Positions 48,232 to 59,400 of a stretch of 62,960 nucleotides of DNA are shown here, in pieces. The position numbers and the translations under genes are program-made. The notes under the pieces are model-generated. The model did no database searches. It saw only the letters and a list, made by a program, of their open reading frames with translations, and was not told the origin of the DNA. The first letter of the stretch is position 1. Each line of letters opens with the position of its first letter. Origin of the DNA: Armatimonadaceae bacterium (GTDB lineage Bacteria; Armatimonadota; Armatimonadia; Armatimonadales; Armatimonadaceae); contig JAUJNC010000005.1 in assembly GCA_030446525.1 (NCBI GenBank), positions 1-62,960 on the forward strand. The letters are read 5' to 3'.

Positions 48232-48900
48232 TCAGGCCCGGCGGCGCAGGCGGCGCAAGGCCAGGCCCACACCGGGAGCGGCGGCCACGGCCACGAGCCA
48301 GAGCGTGCCGGGCTCGGGGATGGCAGCGAACTCTGCCCCGGTAAGCGCGATCGTGTAGCTGCCCGTGAAGGAACTCAGCCGATCATAGCCGTTGATGGGC
48401 TGGGTGCTCCCGGCAGTGCTCGGCCCGACCACCGGCCCCCCCGGGACACTGGGGAAGATGACCGCCCCCCCGGAGGTGACTGGGTCACGGTTCCATCCCG
48501 TGATCACCAGGAAGTAGAGACCGGCAGTCGTGGGGGTGAGCAAGTGGCCCGCGGGCAGCGTGGAGCGGTCCGTGAAGGGGCTCTCGTCGTCGTTGGCGTA
48601 GACGGCGAAGCCGGCCGCGTCCAAGAGGAACAGCTGGGTGTCCGACAGGGTGCCCGGCTGGCCCACCGTGCTGGCCGAGAAGGTCGCGCCGCCGGTGAGG
48701 AAGATCTGGTACATGTCGGCGTCCGTGTTGCTGCTGATCTCCCCGGAGATGGCGGTCAGGGGCCCCACCCCCAGGGTGAGCTGCGCGGTGCCCGGCAGCT
48801 CGCCCGCATCGCCCACCTCCTCCCAGTTCTGTGCGGAGACCGCCGGGGCAAACGTCAAGAGCGCGAGCAGGGCTAAGCCTGTCGTGAAGCGGTTTCTCAT
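48232..48900 (-). CDS. PEP-CTERM sorted secreted protein
   Basis: ATG 48900 (MRNRFTTGLALLALLTFAPA) has AAGGAGA 7 nt upstream and encodes a signal peptide; an upstream ATG at 48942 would add 14 basic residues. The mature part (~200 residues) contains ISGEISSNTDADMYQIFLTG and AGLYFLVITGWNRDPVTSGG, a pre-peptidase C-terminal/PPC-like beta-sandwich pattern. The C-terminus AAIPEPGTLWLVAVAAAPGV followed by GLALRRLRRRA is a canonical PEP-CTERM anchor, recognised by exosortase. No exosortase gene lies in the window. The protein is probably exported and processed into the envelope or extracellular polymer. Confidence 0.85.
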   Translation of the reverse strand: MRNRFTTGLALLALLTFAPAVSAQNWEEVGDAGELPGTAQLTLGVGPLTAISGEISSNTDADMYQIFLTGGATFSASTVGQPGTLSDTQLFLLDAAGFAVYANDDESPFTDRSTLPAGHLLTPTTAGLYFLVITGWNRDPVTSGGAVIFPSVPGGPVVGPSTAGSTQPINGYDRLSSFTGSYTIALTGAEFAAIPEPGTLWLVAVAAAPGVGLALRRLRRRA

Positions 48901-49059
48901 GGTCTTCTCCTTCGTCTTTTGCTTCGCTGCGTGTTTCCTCATTGTTGCTGGAGCGCAGGACGGCGCCCCTTCCCGTGGTCCCAGAACCCATGGAGGGCCG
49001 AGGGAAGCCTCCCCCCTCCAGGCGCGGCAACGCCCGGAGGGGGAGCCGCCAAGCCCCGC

Positions 49060-51306
49060 TTACGGGATGTAGTCGATCCCCTCCGGCAGGGGCGAGACGA
49101 CCCGCACCTCGACCACGTGCCGGGGCTTGGGGGGGATCGTCTGGCTGCCGTCGGAGGCCAGGAAGAGAGCGATCTGCCCCGTAGCGCCCAGGGCGATGTC
49201 AATGTTTGCGGCCGAGAGGTCAAACAGGAAGTTGTGCGGGTTCTTGGGCAGGGCGGGGTTCTCGGCAAAGGCCAGATCGTGGCGGTAGAGTGTGGCGCGG
49301 TCGGCCAACTCTCCCGCCCGCAGCAGCGCCGTCGCCGTCAAGGTGGGGACCGTTTGGTCGCCTGTGGCGAACTGGATGAGCACCGGCTTGGCGGGCACGC
49401 CGGGGAGCGGGGCTTTCCGCAGGTGCGGCGCGTGTGCCGTTGAGTCGCCGGGCTGGGACACCCACTCCCGGTTATCGATGTACTCCTGGATCTCGATCGC
49501 GCCGGGCACGGTGTTGATCAGCGGCGAGCGGATCACCTGGCTGGTTCCGTCCGAGAGGCCGACGGTGAGCGGGACGCCGTCCCGCAGCGGCAGGTTCTCG
49601 TGGAAATAGGGCGGATCGACCGGGATGCCGCCGATGCTGGCGATGCCGGGGGCGTTGATCAGCGATGGGACACGCTCGGCGAGTCTGTTGCCGAGTGGTC
49701 GCCGGTTGGGGATAGAGATCCGGGACTGCTCGGTTTGCGAGGCGCCCGGGACGATCAGGACTCCCGCCCGCACGCGCGGCTCCACGACCAGGAGTTGCGC
49801 ACCGTATCTCCCGCCCATGGAGTTTCCCAAGTAGTAGATGCGGGAGGGGTCCAGGTCGCGGGAGCCGTCGCCGTCCACATCCATGCCGACCTCGATCACC
49901 CGGACCAACTGCATTAGATCGGCCGTGGTCTGCCGAATCGCATCACGGGCAAAGATGATCCTCCATGGCGTCTGCGCATTTAGGCCCTCCTGATCCCCAA
50001 TGACGCCATCGCCATCGAGATCGACGCCACGCCCGCCCGCGGGGAAGGTCACCGACTCGGCGCCGACGATCCCGAAGCTCGGGACCAGCAGGACGTTGCC
50101 GGCGGCGACGACCGCATTGATGACGATGGTGAGCATCATGATGTGCCATCATAAAGGACCTCCAGCGGTACGCTTTCCTTGCTGCTGCTGGAGCCGTGGC
50201 CGTAGATCGCCACCGGCCACCCGCCGGGGGGCCTGGGGCCGGAGGGCGGGACCAGGTTGAAGTAGATCTCGTTGATGCCCTGCACCGCCGGCGTGCCGGT
50301 GCGGGTACCCACCGGCGGGATGATCTGCTGTGGGTGTATCTGGTAGTCGGGCGAGAGGAACTTGCCGAAGACGAGAGTGCCCCACCGCGCCGGGGGTGAG
50401 GAGCCGGAGCGGCCCAGGCCGATCTGGACGGGAGTGAGCGGCTGGTCCACCCTCGTGTGCTGGTTCCACGTGAGGCGGGTCACCGCGCTCAGCGGGAACA
50501 CCGTCCGGGTGCCGCCCGGACCCAGGTTGAAGTCCGCCGGTTCGGGCGTGGTCGCTTTGATCTGGTCGCGGATCTTCTCCAACACCGCCGTCACGCTCTG
50601 GGTGGTGAAGACGCTGGCTGAGATGACCTGGCTCTCCCGGGACCCGGCCCCGCCGGCTGCTGCCAGGCAGACAGGAGCGCCCGGCGATACTCTCTTGGCC
50701 AGGGCCGACGACGGACCCTGCAGGAAGCGCAGGAAGGTCCGGCTCGTCCGCACCGGGGTGCCGGACGGATCCCGCACTGCGCGGGTGACGATGAGCGTAG
50801 CGGGTGTGCTGCTCGAGCAGTTCGTCGGATTCGACGTGCAGCGTGGTGCTCTCGGGATCCAGTTGATCCGGTTGATGCCGACGACAACCTCGCGCGCCGC
50901 CCAAGCGGTGCTGCCCAGGCGCACCAGGAAGACGGAGCGGCTGGTGACGGTGTCCACATCGATGGGGCCGTCGAAGGGGACGAAGCCGCGGCTGGATGTT
51001 GAAGCCGTCGTGCGTGTTGAGCACGTCGATGTCTCGACAGTCGTCGGGGCGCTCCTGGCAGTCAGGGTGGAACGGGTCGACCCTGCGGCCGGGGTGTTTG
51101 GGTCGCGTCCGGGGTGGTGAAGCGGTCGCGCTGGGGAAGGGCCCGCCTTGAAGCGCGGACAGGTCGAAGCGGGCACGGACCGGCGGGGTCGGCTCCTCAG
51201 GGCCCGCGGCGGCGGCCGGGGTGGCGCGGCTGGAGCAGACCGGCAGGGCCGCCAGCAAGGCGGCCAGCAGCAGTGCGCTGTAGCAACGTCGGTGTTTGCT
51301 GTTCAT
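49060..51306 (-). CDS. Secreted lipase-like alpha/beta hydrolase, paralog 2 (frameshifted)
   Basis: It begins MNSKHRRCYSALLLAALLAA (signal peptide) and VRARFDLSALQGGPFPS, close to paralog 1 (VHARFDLAAPQAGPFPS). Frame breaks are frequent in the first 380 codons (near 51120, 50990, 50800, 50690, 50400 and 50150). The last 359 residues are clean: nucleophile elbow YYLGNSMGGRYGAQLLVVEP, LPLRDGVPLTVGLSDGTSQV and VLIQFATGDQTVPTLTATAL with the late catalytic Asp. It ends SPLPEGIDYIP. The family resembles bacterial virulence-factor lipases. The gene lies in the same strand block as paralog 1, the SBBP and the PEP-CTERM genes. Confidence 0.7.
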
Positions 51307-51549
51307 GTGTCACCTCACTGTAGAGTAGTGCGTGCGTCAAAGCACGCCGATGCCAAAGCCGAAATATAGCGGCGGGCGGGCGATGATGGCGCTCGTCACC
51401 GAAGTGAAGCGGCCGCCCCAGGCCAGCGCGGCCCGGCTCACCGCGCCTGCCCAGCGGGCACCGGCCAACAAGCAGCTAGCGCATCCCAGCCAAGGCGCCG
51501 CGCTGGTGGCGCGCTCAGCTCTACCCCCACGGTGCCGTATCTGCCGGCA

Positions 51550-51957
51550 CTGGGCCAGCCGTGGTCAGAAGGGCAGCAGGCAACCCGGCGCCGCTTCGCT
51601 CGTGTCGCCGTTGCGCCGGGTACGGGCAAGCCAGCACGCCCGGCATCGGCGCCCGCCAGGAAGCGGGACGGGGCGCAAAAGGGGCACCTGTTGCTGCCCT
51701 ACTCGGGCGGCGTGGTTGCCTCGGCCTCATTGGAGTAGGGCGAATGCCCGGCCGCGTTGAAGGCTGCGCACGCGGTAGCGGTAGGTGGTCTCCAGTGCCC
51801 GGCCGGTGTCGCGGAAGCCGGTGACGTCGGCCTCGTGGTGTTCCTCGTACTCTCCCAGTTCCTCGTTCCAGCGCTCGATCTTGAAGCCGCTCTCGCCCAC
51901 AGCGTTGTCGGCCCAGGACAGCTCGATCTGGCTGGAAGAGACGGCGCTCGCCACGAG
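51550..51957. repeat. ~400-bp direct repeat, copy 1 (FN3 3' end plus downstream DNA)
   Basis: This segment is nearly identical to 54025-54425. Both contain GGCGCCGCTTCGCTCGTGTC, then the shared stop-side sequence GGCGGCGTGGTTGCCTCGGC and the FN3-encoding DNA. The two copies flank the WD40 gene body. The rest of 51307-51698 shows no gene. Confidence 0.75.
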
Positions 51958-53823
51958 CCGCTGGGGCGGTGGGGCAATGTGGGGGTGCGTGCCACCACCG
52001 TGGCGATCCCCGCGTCCCATAGCCGAAGAGGCTGCCATCGGGCGAGAAGGCAATGGAGGACACACCCGTGCCCATTTCCTGGTCATAGGTCCTCAGCAGC
52101 ATGCCCTCTTCACGTTCCGGATCGGATCGTGGCGTCACCACTCCCGATGCCAATGTCTGCCCGTCGGGGGGAGAAGGCAACCGAGGTGATCGGACAGGTA
52201 TGCGCGGTGAAGGTCCGCAGCAGAGGACGCCATCAGCAACGCTCCAGAGCCGGATCCTGGTATAACCCCCGATGAGGCTAGTGTCTGCCCGTCGGGGGAG
52301 AAGGCAATCAGGTCTTTCTTTCTTTGAGAGAATTCGTCTCAGGGCGCCGTCGGGAACGCTCCACTGAGACGGATCTCATTGCCCCCGAAGCCAGCGTCTG
52401 CCCGTCGGGAGAGAAGGCGAGCGAGGTGACGCCACTGGTATGCCCTGTGGTGCGGAGCAGGGCGCCCTCTTCCGTTCCAGAGCCGGATCGTGCGGTCGAA
52501 GCCCCCCAATGCCAGTGTCTGCCCGTCGGGGGAGAACGCAACCGAGCGGACGGAAGTGCGCCGAAGTGATGGTTCGGATGGGGCGCCGTAACAACGCTCA
52601 GAAGGTTGACTGTGTTGTCATCGCTCCCGAAATGATGTCTGCCCGTCGGGAGGAGAAGGCAACCGAATTGACGGTATGGGTATGCCCGGTGAGGGTGTGG
52701 AGCAGGGCGCCATCGGAAACGCTCCAGAGACGGACCGTGCGGTCACCGCCCCCATGCCAGTGTCTGCCCGTCGGGAGAGAAGGCCACCGACAAGACGGTA
52801 CCGGTATGCCCGGTGAGGGTGTGGAGCAGGGCGCCATCGGAAGTGCTCCAGAGCCGGACCGTGTTGTCGCCGCCCCCGATGCCAATGTCTGCCCGTCGGG
52901 GAGAAGGCTACCGAGCGCGCCGAACCAATGAGGGTTCAGGCAAGGATCTGAAACACTCCAGAGACGGATCGCGTTGTTAGGTAAACCGCCCCCCCCGATG
53001 AGGCTAGTGTCTGCCCGTCGGGAGAAGGCAGCGAGTTGACGATACTGGGTATACCCAGTGAGGGTGCGAACGGGGACGCCATCGGAAGTGCTCCAGAGCC
53101 GGACCGTGTTGTCACCGCCCCCCGATGAGGCTAGTGTCTGCCCGTCGGGGGAGAAGGCCACTGAGTAGACAGTACCGGTATGCCCGGTGAGGGTGTGAAC
53201 AGGTCCCCTCGGAAACGCTCCAGAGCCGGACCCTGCCATCACCGCCCCCCGATGCCAGTGTCCGCCCGTCGGGGAGAAGGCAACCGAGTTGACAGAACTG
53301 TTATGCGGTAGGGTTCGAACTGAGGTCCCCCTCGGAAACACTCCAGAGCTTGACCGTGCGGTCACCGCTCGCCGATGCCAGCGTCTGCCCATCGGGGAAA
53401 AGGCCACCGAGTTGACAGAACTGTTATGCGCGGTGATGGTCCGTATCAGCGTGCCATCGGAAGCGCTCCAGGTCGGACCCTGCCGTCAAAGCCGCCAAGG
53501 CCAGCGTCTGCCCGTCGGGGGAGAAGGCTACCGAGTAGACGCCATTATTACCTCCGGTGAAGGTGCGGAGCAGGGCGCCATTGGAAGCGCTCCAGAGCTT
53601 GACCGTGTTGTCACCGCCCCCGAAGCCAGCGTCTGCCCGTCGGGAGAAGGCCCACCAGGAAACGCCATTGTAATGCCCACTCCGCCATCCAGACGATGTC
53701 GGGTCAGCCTGGGCAGCAGCAGGCTGAAGTGTCGCCAGGCACAGGCGGCAGAAGGCAAAGAAAGCGTTAAGAGCGCGGGTCCTTGGCAGCCGCGCAGACA
53801 CCAAAGAACGTGCGCCCAAGCAT
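51699..53823 (-). CDS. Secreted WD40 propeller protein with FN3 tail (heavily frameshifted)
   Basis: The minus strand holds about 13-14 WD40 units spaced 112-126 bp, each encoding [12 protein letters not shown] and, in intact copies, [11 protein letters not shown] or [18 protein letters not shown]. An N-terminal segment ([20 protein letters not shown]) is signal-like; the start near ATG 53823 is a guess. The C-terminal ~85 residues are the FN3 domain seen in copy 1 ([20 protein letters not shown]), ending TTPPE at TAG 51699. Almost every unit is out of frame with the next because the G-run in GTCGGGGGAGAAGG varies from 3 to 6. The underlying gene is real, but its frame is corrupted. Confidence 0.6.
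52150..53650 (-). repeat. Tandem WD40-coding DNA repeat, ~124-bp period
   Basis: The motif GTCTGCCCGTCGGGGGAGA recurs near 52157, 52282, 52394, 52514, 52635, 52759, 52885, 53009, 53135, 53259, 53382, 53506 and 53631. The intervening ~100 bp vary. The period fits a 41-42-codon WD40 blade. Confidence 0.85.
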
Positions 53824-54024
53824 GTAGCAAACCTCGCTTTCTCGCACCAGCAGTGGCGCGGTGAACCAGTTGCCCAAACGGGTATTGCAGCCAAACGTAG
53901 AGGGGCGGCGGGCCGACAGGAGCCCCAGCAAACAAAACGGGGAGGGCCGGCACGCGGGAGGAGCCTGTGCCTGCGGCAGGGGCTGCACTTCCCTCATCTT
54001 TCTCCTTCTTCTTTCTGCCGGCTA

Positions 54025-54425
54025 GGCCAGCCGTGTCAGAAGGGCGGCAGAGCAACCCGGCGCCGCTTCGCTCGTGTCGCCGTTGCGCCGGGTACGGGCA
54101 AGCCAGCACGCCCGGCATCGGCGCTAGCCCGCCAAAGGCGGGACGGGGGCGCAAGGGGCACCCCCTCGTGCGCCTCCGGGCGGCGTGGTTGCCTCGGCCT
54201 CATTGGAGTAGGGCGAATGCCCGGCCGCGTGAAGGCGCGCGGTAGCGGTAGGTGGTCTCAGTGCCTGGCCCGGTGTCGCGGAGACCGGTGACGTCGGCCT
54301 CCACCGTGGTGATCTCCTCGTACTCTCCCAGTTCCTCGTTCCAGCGCTCGATCTTGAAGCCGCTCTCGCCGGCGTTGTCGGCCCAGGACGAGCTCGATCT
54401 GGCTGGAAGAGACGGCGCTCGCCGC
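54025..54425. repeat. ~400-bp direct repeat, copy 2
   Basis: Partner of 51550-51957. The match covers the non-coding segment and the FN3-coding segment; differences are mainly small indels and the loss of the TAG stop context in this copy. Confidence 0.75.
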
Positions 54426-55919
54426 ACGAGGGCAAGCTGTAGGGGCGGTGGGCGCCGGAGGTGCGGCCGCGTACTTGATGGGCGTACTCGCCAGCAGACA
54501 TCCCGCTCACGTACACGCTGCCCGAGCCGTCCACCGCAAGCGCGAGCACCCTCAGGCTCCCGGGGCGGGCCCATCACAGGTTGATACGGCTGCCCCTCAT
54601 GGCGAGCGACCCACAGGCCCCGGTTGCCATTGGTGTCGTACTTGACCGTGGCATAGTCAGGTCTGTAGAATTCCTCCCCCTCCCCCGTATTGGGATCATA
54701 CGTACTCAGTGCAAATACGAACTCCCGGCCACGTACACGCTGCCGGAGGCATCACGGCGAGGGCATAAGCACCGTCAGAACTACCACCCGGTCCGTCATA
54801 GCGTGCCACCCAGAGCATTTGGGTGCCGTCGGCACCGTACTTGATGGTGGCGTAGTCGCCAGGACATCCGCTCACGTACACGCTGCCCGAGGCTGTCCAC
54901 CGCCAGGGCGGTGGCAATATCCTGCTTTGTCGTAGGTTGTGGTGCCCGGCCCAGTGTAGCGTTTGACCCACGGTACGTTGCCATTGGTGTCGTACTTGAT
55001 GGTGGCGTAGTCGAAGTCGGAAAAAGACGCGCGGAGATCGGCGTCAGACCGCCCGGTCACGTACACATTGCCCTGCCCGTCGATAGCAGGGCACGGGCAC
55101 CATCATCCTCGTTTCCCGGCCAATCGTAGCGTTTGACCCACAGGCGGTTGCCATTGGTGTCGTACTTGATGGTGGCGTAGTCGAAGTCGGAAAAAGACGC
55201 GCGGAAATCGCTGTCCGAGTCTCCAGTCACGTACACGTTGCCCTGCCCGTCGATGGCAAGGGCAGTGGCAAAATCACTCCCGTTTGCCGGCCCGTTGTAG
55301 CGGCGGACCCACGAACCGTTGCCCTGCGCGTCATATTTGATGGTGGCGTAGTCGGCGCTGGTGCCCGATGGCCAGGTCCCGCGAAGAGGTCCCGCTCACG
55401 TACACATTGCCGTCTGCGTCCACGGCGAGGGCACGGGCAGAATCACCATCGTAGTAGCGTTTGACCCACAGCTGGATTGCCATTGGTGTCGTACTTGATG
55501 GTGGCGTAGTCGAAGTCGGAAAAGACGCGCGGAAATCGCTGTCCGAGTCTCCAGTCACGTACACGTTGCCCTGCCCGTCGATGGCAAGGGCAGTGGCAAA
55601 ATCACTCCCGTTTGCCGGCCCGTTGTAGCGGCGGACCCACGAACCGTTGCCCTGCGCGTCATATTTGATGGTCACGTAGTCCCCCCGTAGGTGTCGGAAT
55701 CAGTCTATAGAACCCTGACACCCCGGTCACGTACACGTTGCCCGAGCCGTCCACCACCACAGCCGAGGCAGAATCATACCACCCCTGCGGCCCGTTGTAG
55801 CGGGCAACCCAGGCCGCTGGCGGGGGCTGCTGCTGTGCCAGGGCGGGCAGGCCCCGCCCCGAAAGTAGCGCGACAACACCCAGCCCCAAGGGAAACACAA
55901 ACCGCTTGCTTCTTGACAT
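54124..55919 (-). CDS. Secreted beta-propeller protein with FN3 tail, copy 2 (frameshifted)
   Basis: It starts [20 protein letters not shown] with a signal peptide (RGLPALAQQ), closely matching the 46230-47933 gene ([20 protein letters not shown]). Repeats carry [34 protein letters not shown] and LWVKRY. Breaks occur near 55680, 55480, 55370, 55090, 54960, 54730, 54560 and 54400. The FN3 tail ([25 protein letters not shown]) follows, and the stop lies at 54124 because the usual TTPPE-stop context has changed. It is a paralog, probably exported, with unknown ligand. Confidence 0.65.
55148..55344 (-). repeat. 197-bp internal repeat of the propeller gene, copy A
   Basis: Nearly identical to 55477-55672. 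This copy reads GTCGGAAAAAGACGCG (five A) where the other has four A. It represents one or more propeller blades duplicated recently. Confidence 0.85.
55477..55672 (-). repeat. 196-bp internal repeat of the propeller gene, copy B
   Basis: Second copy of 55148-55344 with one A fewer in the A run. The single difference lies in a homopolymer, as expected of a base-calling error or very recent slippage. Confidence 0.85.
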
Positions 55920-56448
55920 GCTTCGACTCCTTTGGCAACGTCCTTAGCGCCGCACCAGAACAACACTCCTCACCAGCCGGCGGCGGCCCGTCGCTGCTTG
56001 TGTCAGCATGGGCACGACGTTCCGCCTTCGTTCGACCGATTCTTATGCTGTGTGACCATGGTGGGCCGTGCCCATGCACCTGCCGCCTCAAGAAGATTGG
56101 ACGGGTGCTTCAATCATGCCCCCAGTGTACCGGGTCACCGTCACAGAAACGTTACAAGGTTGGTAAGAGGGAGAGAAAAATGGGAAAGGCGGAAAAACAG
56201 TGGGATCGGGGCAAAAAGCAGGCTCAAGTCGGCACACCACCGGGGCGGCACGGGAAATACGGCTGAACAAGGCATCCAGAGCCGGCCGGAAGCACTGCTT
56301 AGGGACGCTCCCGCCGGAAAGTGTCCAACAACGCACGGGTGCGCCCTCCTGCCGCGAGGGTAGGATCGCTGGAATGCTTGCGCCGTAGGCGCGGCGAGGG
56401 TGTCTGGCTTATCCGGTGCCCGCCGGTACACGCTCGGTGGCCAGAGAT
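55920..56448. other. Intergenic region between propeller gene and second BTAD regulator
   Basis: About 530 bp in which no convincing gene, tRNA or strong terminator was found. Short frames on both strands have no coding character. Confidence 0.5.
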
Positions 56449-59400
56449 CTAGCGTGCCGGCAGATCGGCCTGATGGGCCTTGATCCAGTTCGCGACGCTC
56501 TGCGGGGCCACCCCCAGAAGCTGGGCGATGCGGCGGACACTTTGTCCCTGATCATGCAGGCGCAGAGCTTCCAGGCGCACTTCCTCGCTGTAGCCTTGCG
56601 ATTTCTTCTTGGGGGTGTAGATGCGATGACACCGCTGGCACTGATAGCGCTGGCTGCCGCCGCGGTTGAAGCCGGCCTTGATCTGGTGCTCACTAGAGGA
56701 ACAGGAGGGGCAGGTAGGGCTGGCAACCTCCTCGGGAGGAACTACGCACTGTTGGACACTTGCTTCGACACTCCCTTTTGTCTCTTCGAGCGCGTAGGCG
56801 ACCGCTTGCTCCAGCGTCATCGCGCGCCCCTCGCCCCAGGCCGCCGCGAACGCTTCCTCCCCCAGTGCCGCACGGGTGTCAGATACGGTGCGCTCATAAC
56901 CCGCACGCTCACTCAGTGGCAGGGGTGCGCCGATGGCCTCGCGCAGAGCCTCCGCCGCCCCATGAAGCCGTGCCGCCCGCTCCGCGCCCAGACGACGTCC
57001 GCCCTGCGCCGCTGCAAGAGCCGCGAGCGATCCCAAACTCTCGGCGCTTTTGCGCCTGTCTCCCTGTTCTCCAACAGTCCTCAGCGCTTCCCCACAGAGC
57101 GAGCGCGCCGACGCATAGTCCTCTTGCCGAAGGGCCACCTTCCCCAGGTTGTCCAGCGATCCGGCGGCGCCCCCCCTGTGCCCCAACTCCCGATACAGCG
57201 CCAGGCTTTCCTCAAACAGCGTCCGTGCTAACGCATACTCGCGCTGGTCCCGGGCGACACACCCCAGGTTGTTCAGCGACACAGCCATACCCAGCCGGTC
57301 CTTGATCTCCCGGAATATCGCCAGCGCCTCCGCATGGAGCGCTCGCCCCCGCTCATAGTTGCCCTGAAGGCAGGCGATCCACCCCAGGGCGTTGACCGAG
57401 AAGGCAAAGTTTCCCCGGTCCCCGATCTCCCGGAGTCTGGCCAGGCTTTCCTCAAGAAGCGCTTGCGCCGCCGCATAATCGCCCTGTCGCGTCATCACAT
57501 TCGCCAGCTGGTGGAGCGAGACGCCGACGCCCAGCGTGTCGGAGAGATCCCGCCGTATCGCCAAGGCTTCCTCGAAAAGTGCCCGCGCCGCCACCTGATC
57601 GCCCTGGGACGCGGCCAGTGTCCCCGCCTCATGGAGTGCACTCGCCCGCGCCAGCGTCCGCCCCGACGCCCCTTCCCGCTCCAGCACGCGCTTCAGACAC
57701 TCGCGCCCCTCCGTCAGGTAGCCGCGCACCGACCAGAACCGGTGCAAGCCCACCGCCAGCTTAAGGGCCGCCTCCGCGCCGTTCTCCGTTGCCTCGCACC
57801 CTTCCAGCGCCGCCCGCAGGTTGCCGTGCTCCGCCTCCAGCCGGTCCAGATACACGACGTGCTCCGGCTCACCGGGCTTCGGCTGACTCTGTACCAAACC
57901 GAGGAAAAAATCGCGGTGCCGCCTCTTCAAAGCACCCTGTTCCTCCAAAGACAGCTGCCCGTCTGCGTATTCCCGCAGCGTTTCCAGCATCCGGAAGCGC
58001 ATGTCGGGAACACTTTCCTCCGCCAGCACCAGCGAACATCTCCGAAGCTCGGCCAAGTGATCAAGGGCGAGCGGCTCCTCGCACACCGCCGCAGCCGCTT
58101 CCGCCGTCCAGCCCCCACGGAACACCGACAGACGGCAAAAGAACCGCTGCAAAGGAGACGACAGCAGCCGATAACTCCAATCGAGCGCCGCCCACAGCGA
58201 GCGATGCCGCTCTGGCGCATCGCGCCGATGACGGACCAGCAAGTCGAAGCGGTGCGCGAACTGTGCCAGCATCTGCCCGGGCGTCAGCACCTGCGAGCGC
58301 GCCGCCGCAAGCTCGATGGCCAGCGGGATGCCCTCCAGACGCGCACAGAGATCCGCCACCGCGGGGGCGTTATGCCCGGTCACCTGGAAGTCCGGCCGCA
58401 CCGCCTGCGCGCGGTCCACGAAGAGCTGCACGCTGGCGAACTGGATCAACCACTCGGGCGTGCCTGCGCCCCCGGGCGTCGGCAGCACGGGCACCACGAA
58501 CTCCCGCTCACCTTCGAGGCCGAGCACCTGCCGCGAGGTAGCCAGGATGGTCAGCGTCGGCGTCCGCGTGAGCAGCGTGCGCACCAGGGCTGCTCCCTTG
58601 TCCGGCAGGTGCTCCAGGTTGTCCAGCACCAGCAGAGAGCGCTGCTGGGACAGCGCCTCCACTACCTGTTCGAGCGGCTCTACCTGGGCAGCGCGGGGCA
58701 GGCGCAGGGCGGTGTGCACCCAGTCCGGCAGGAGGCGCGCCTCCCCGACATCGGCCAGCGGCACGAACCAGACTGCGCCAGCGAACGCCCCCGCCAGCCG
58801 CCGTGCCGCTTCAATGGCTAAGCGCGTCTTGCCGCTGCCACCGGGACCCGTCAGCGTGAGCAGGCGCGTGTCCCCCGAGAACAGCATCCCCTGCAGGTGC
58901 GCCAGTTCTTGCTCCCGCCCGAAGAAGCGCGTCAGAGAGGGCGGCAGATGGGGCGTGTGGGCCGGCTCGGCCCGCACGGGCGGGAAGTCCTGCCGCGCCA
59001 TGTCCGGGTACAAGGCCTCAAACAGCCGCTCGGGCGTGGGCAGGTCGCCGGGTACCCTATGGGTGTGGTACCGGCCCAGGTCCCGGAGCCGCACGCCCGG
59101 CTCCAGGTCGCGTCGGAGCAGGGCAGCTGTCTCTTCCGAAACCAGGATCTGCCCGCCATGCGCCGCCAGGAGCAGCCGCACGGCCGGCTTAAGCACCGCC
59201 TGCGGATCCTTCCCCTCCTTGGCCCTCACTTCCCGCGTGTCGATGGCCATCCGCACCCGAACTGGCCAGACCTCAGAGGCCACTGCCCGCTGGGCGGTGA
59301 TCGCGCAAGCAAGTGCGTCGCTGGCGCGGGCAAATGCGACGGTGAAAGCAGCAGGGGCTTCCTGGACCAGACGTCCTCCGTGCTGGCGAAACGCCCGGCG

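Noticed and set aside
52150..53650. Regularly spaced DNA repeats resembling a CRISPR array
   Set aside because: Period is ~124 bp and the repeat encodes the WD40 motif FSPDGQ; spacers are coding blades and no cas gene is near.
56449..56760. Separate IS1-like insertion at the end of the regulator gene
   Set aside because: No inverted repeats, no second transposase frame (InsB), and the zinc-ribbon/HTH is in one uninterrupted frame with the TPR region.
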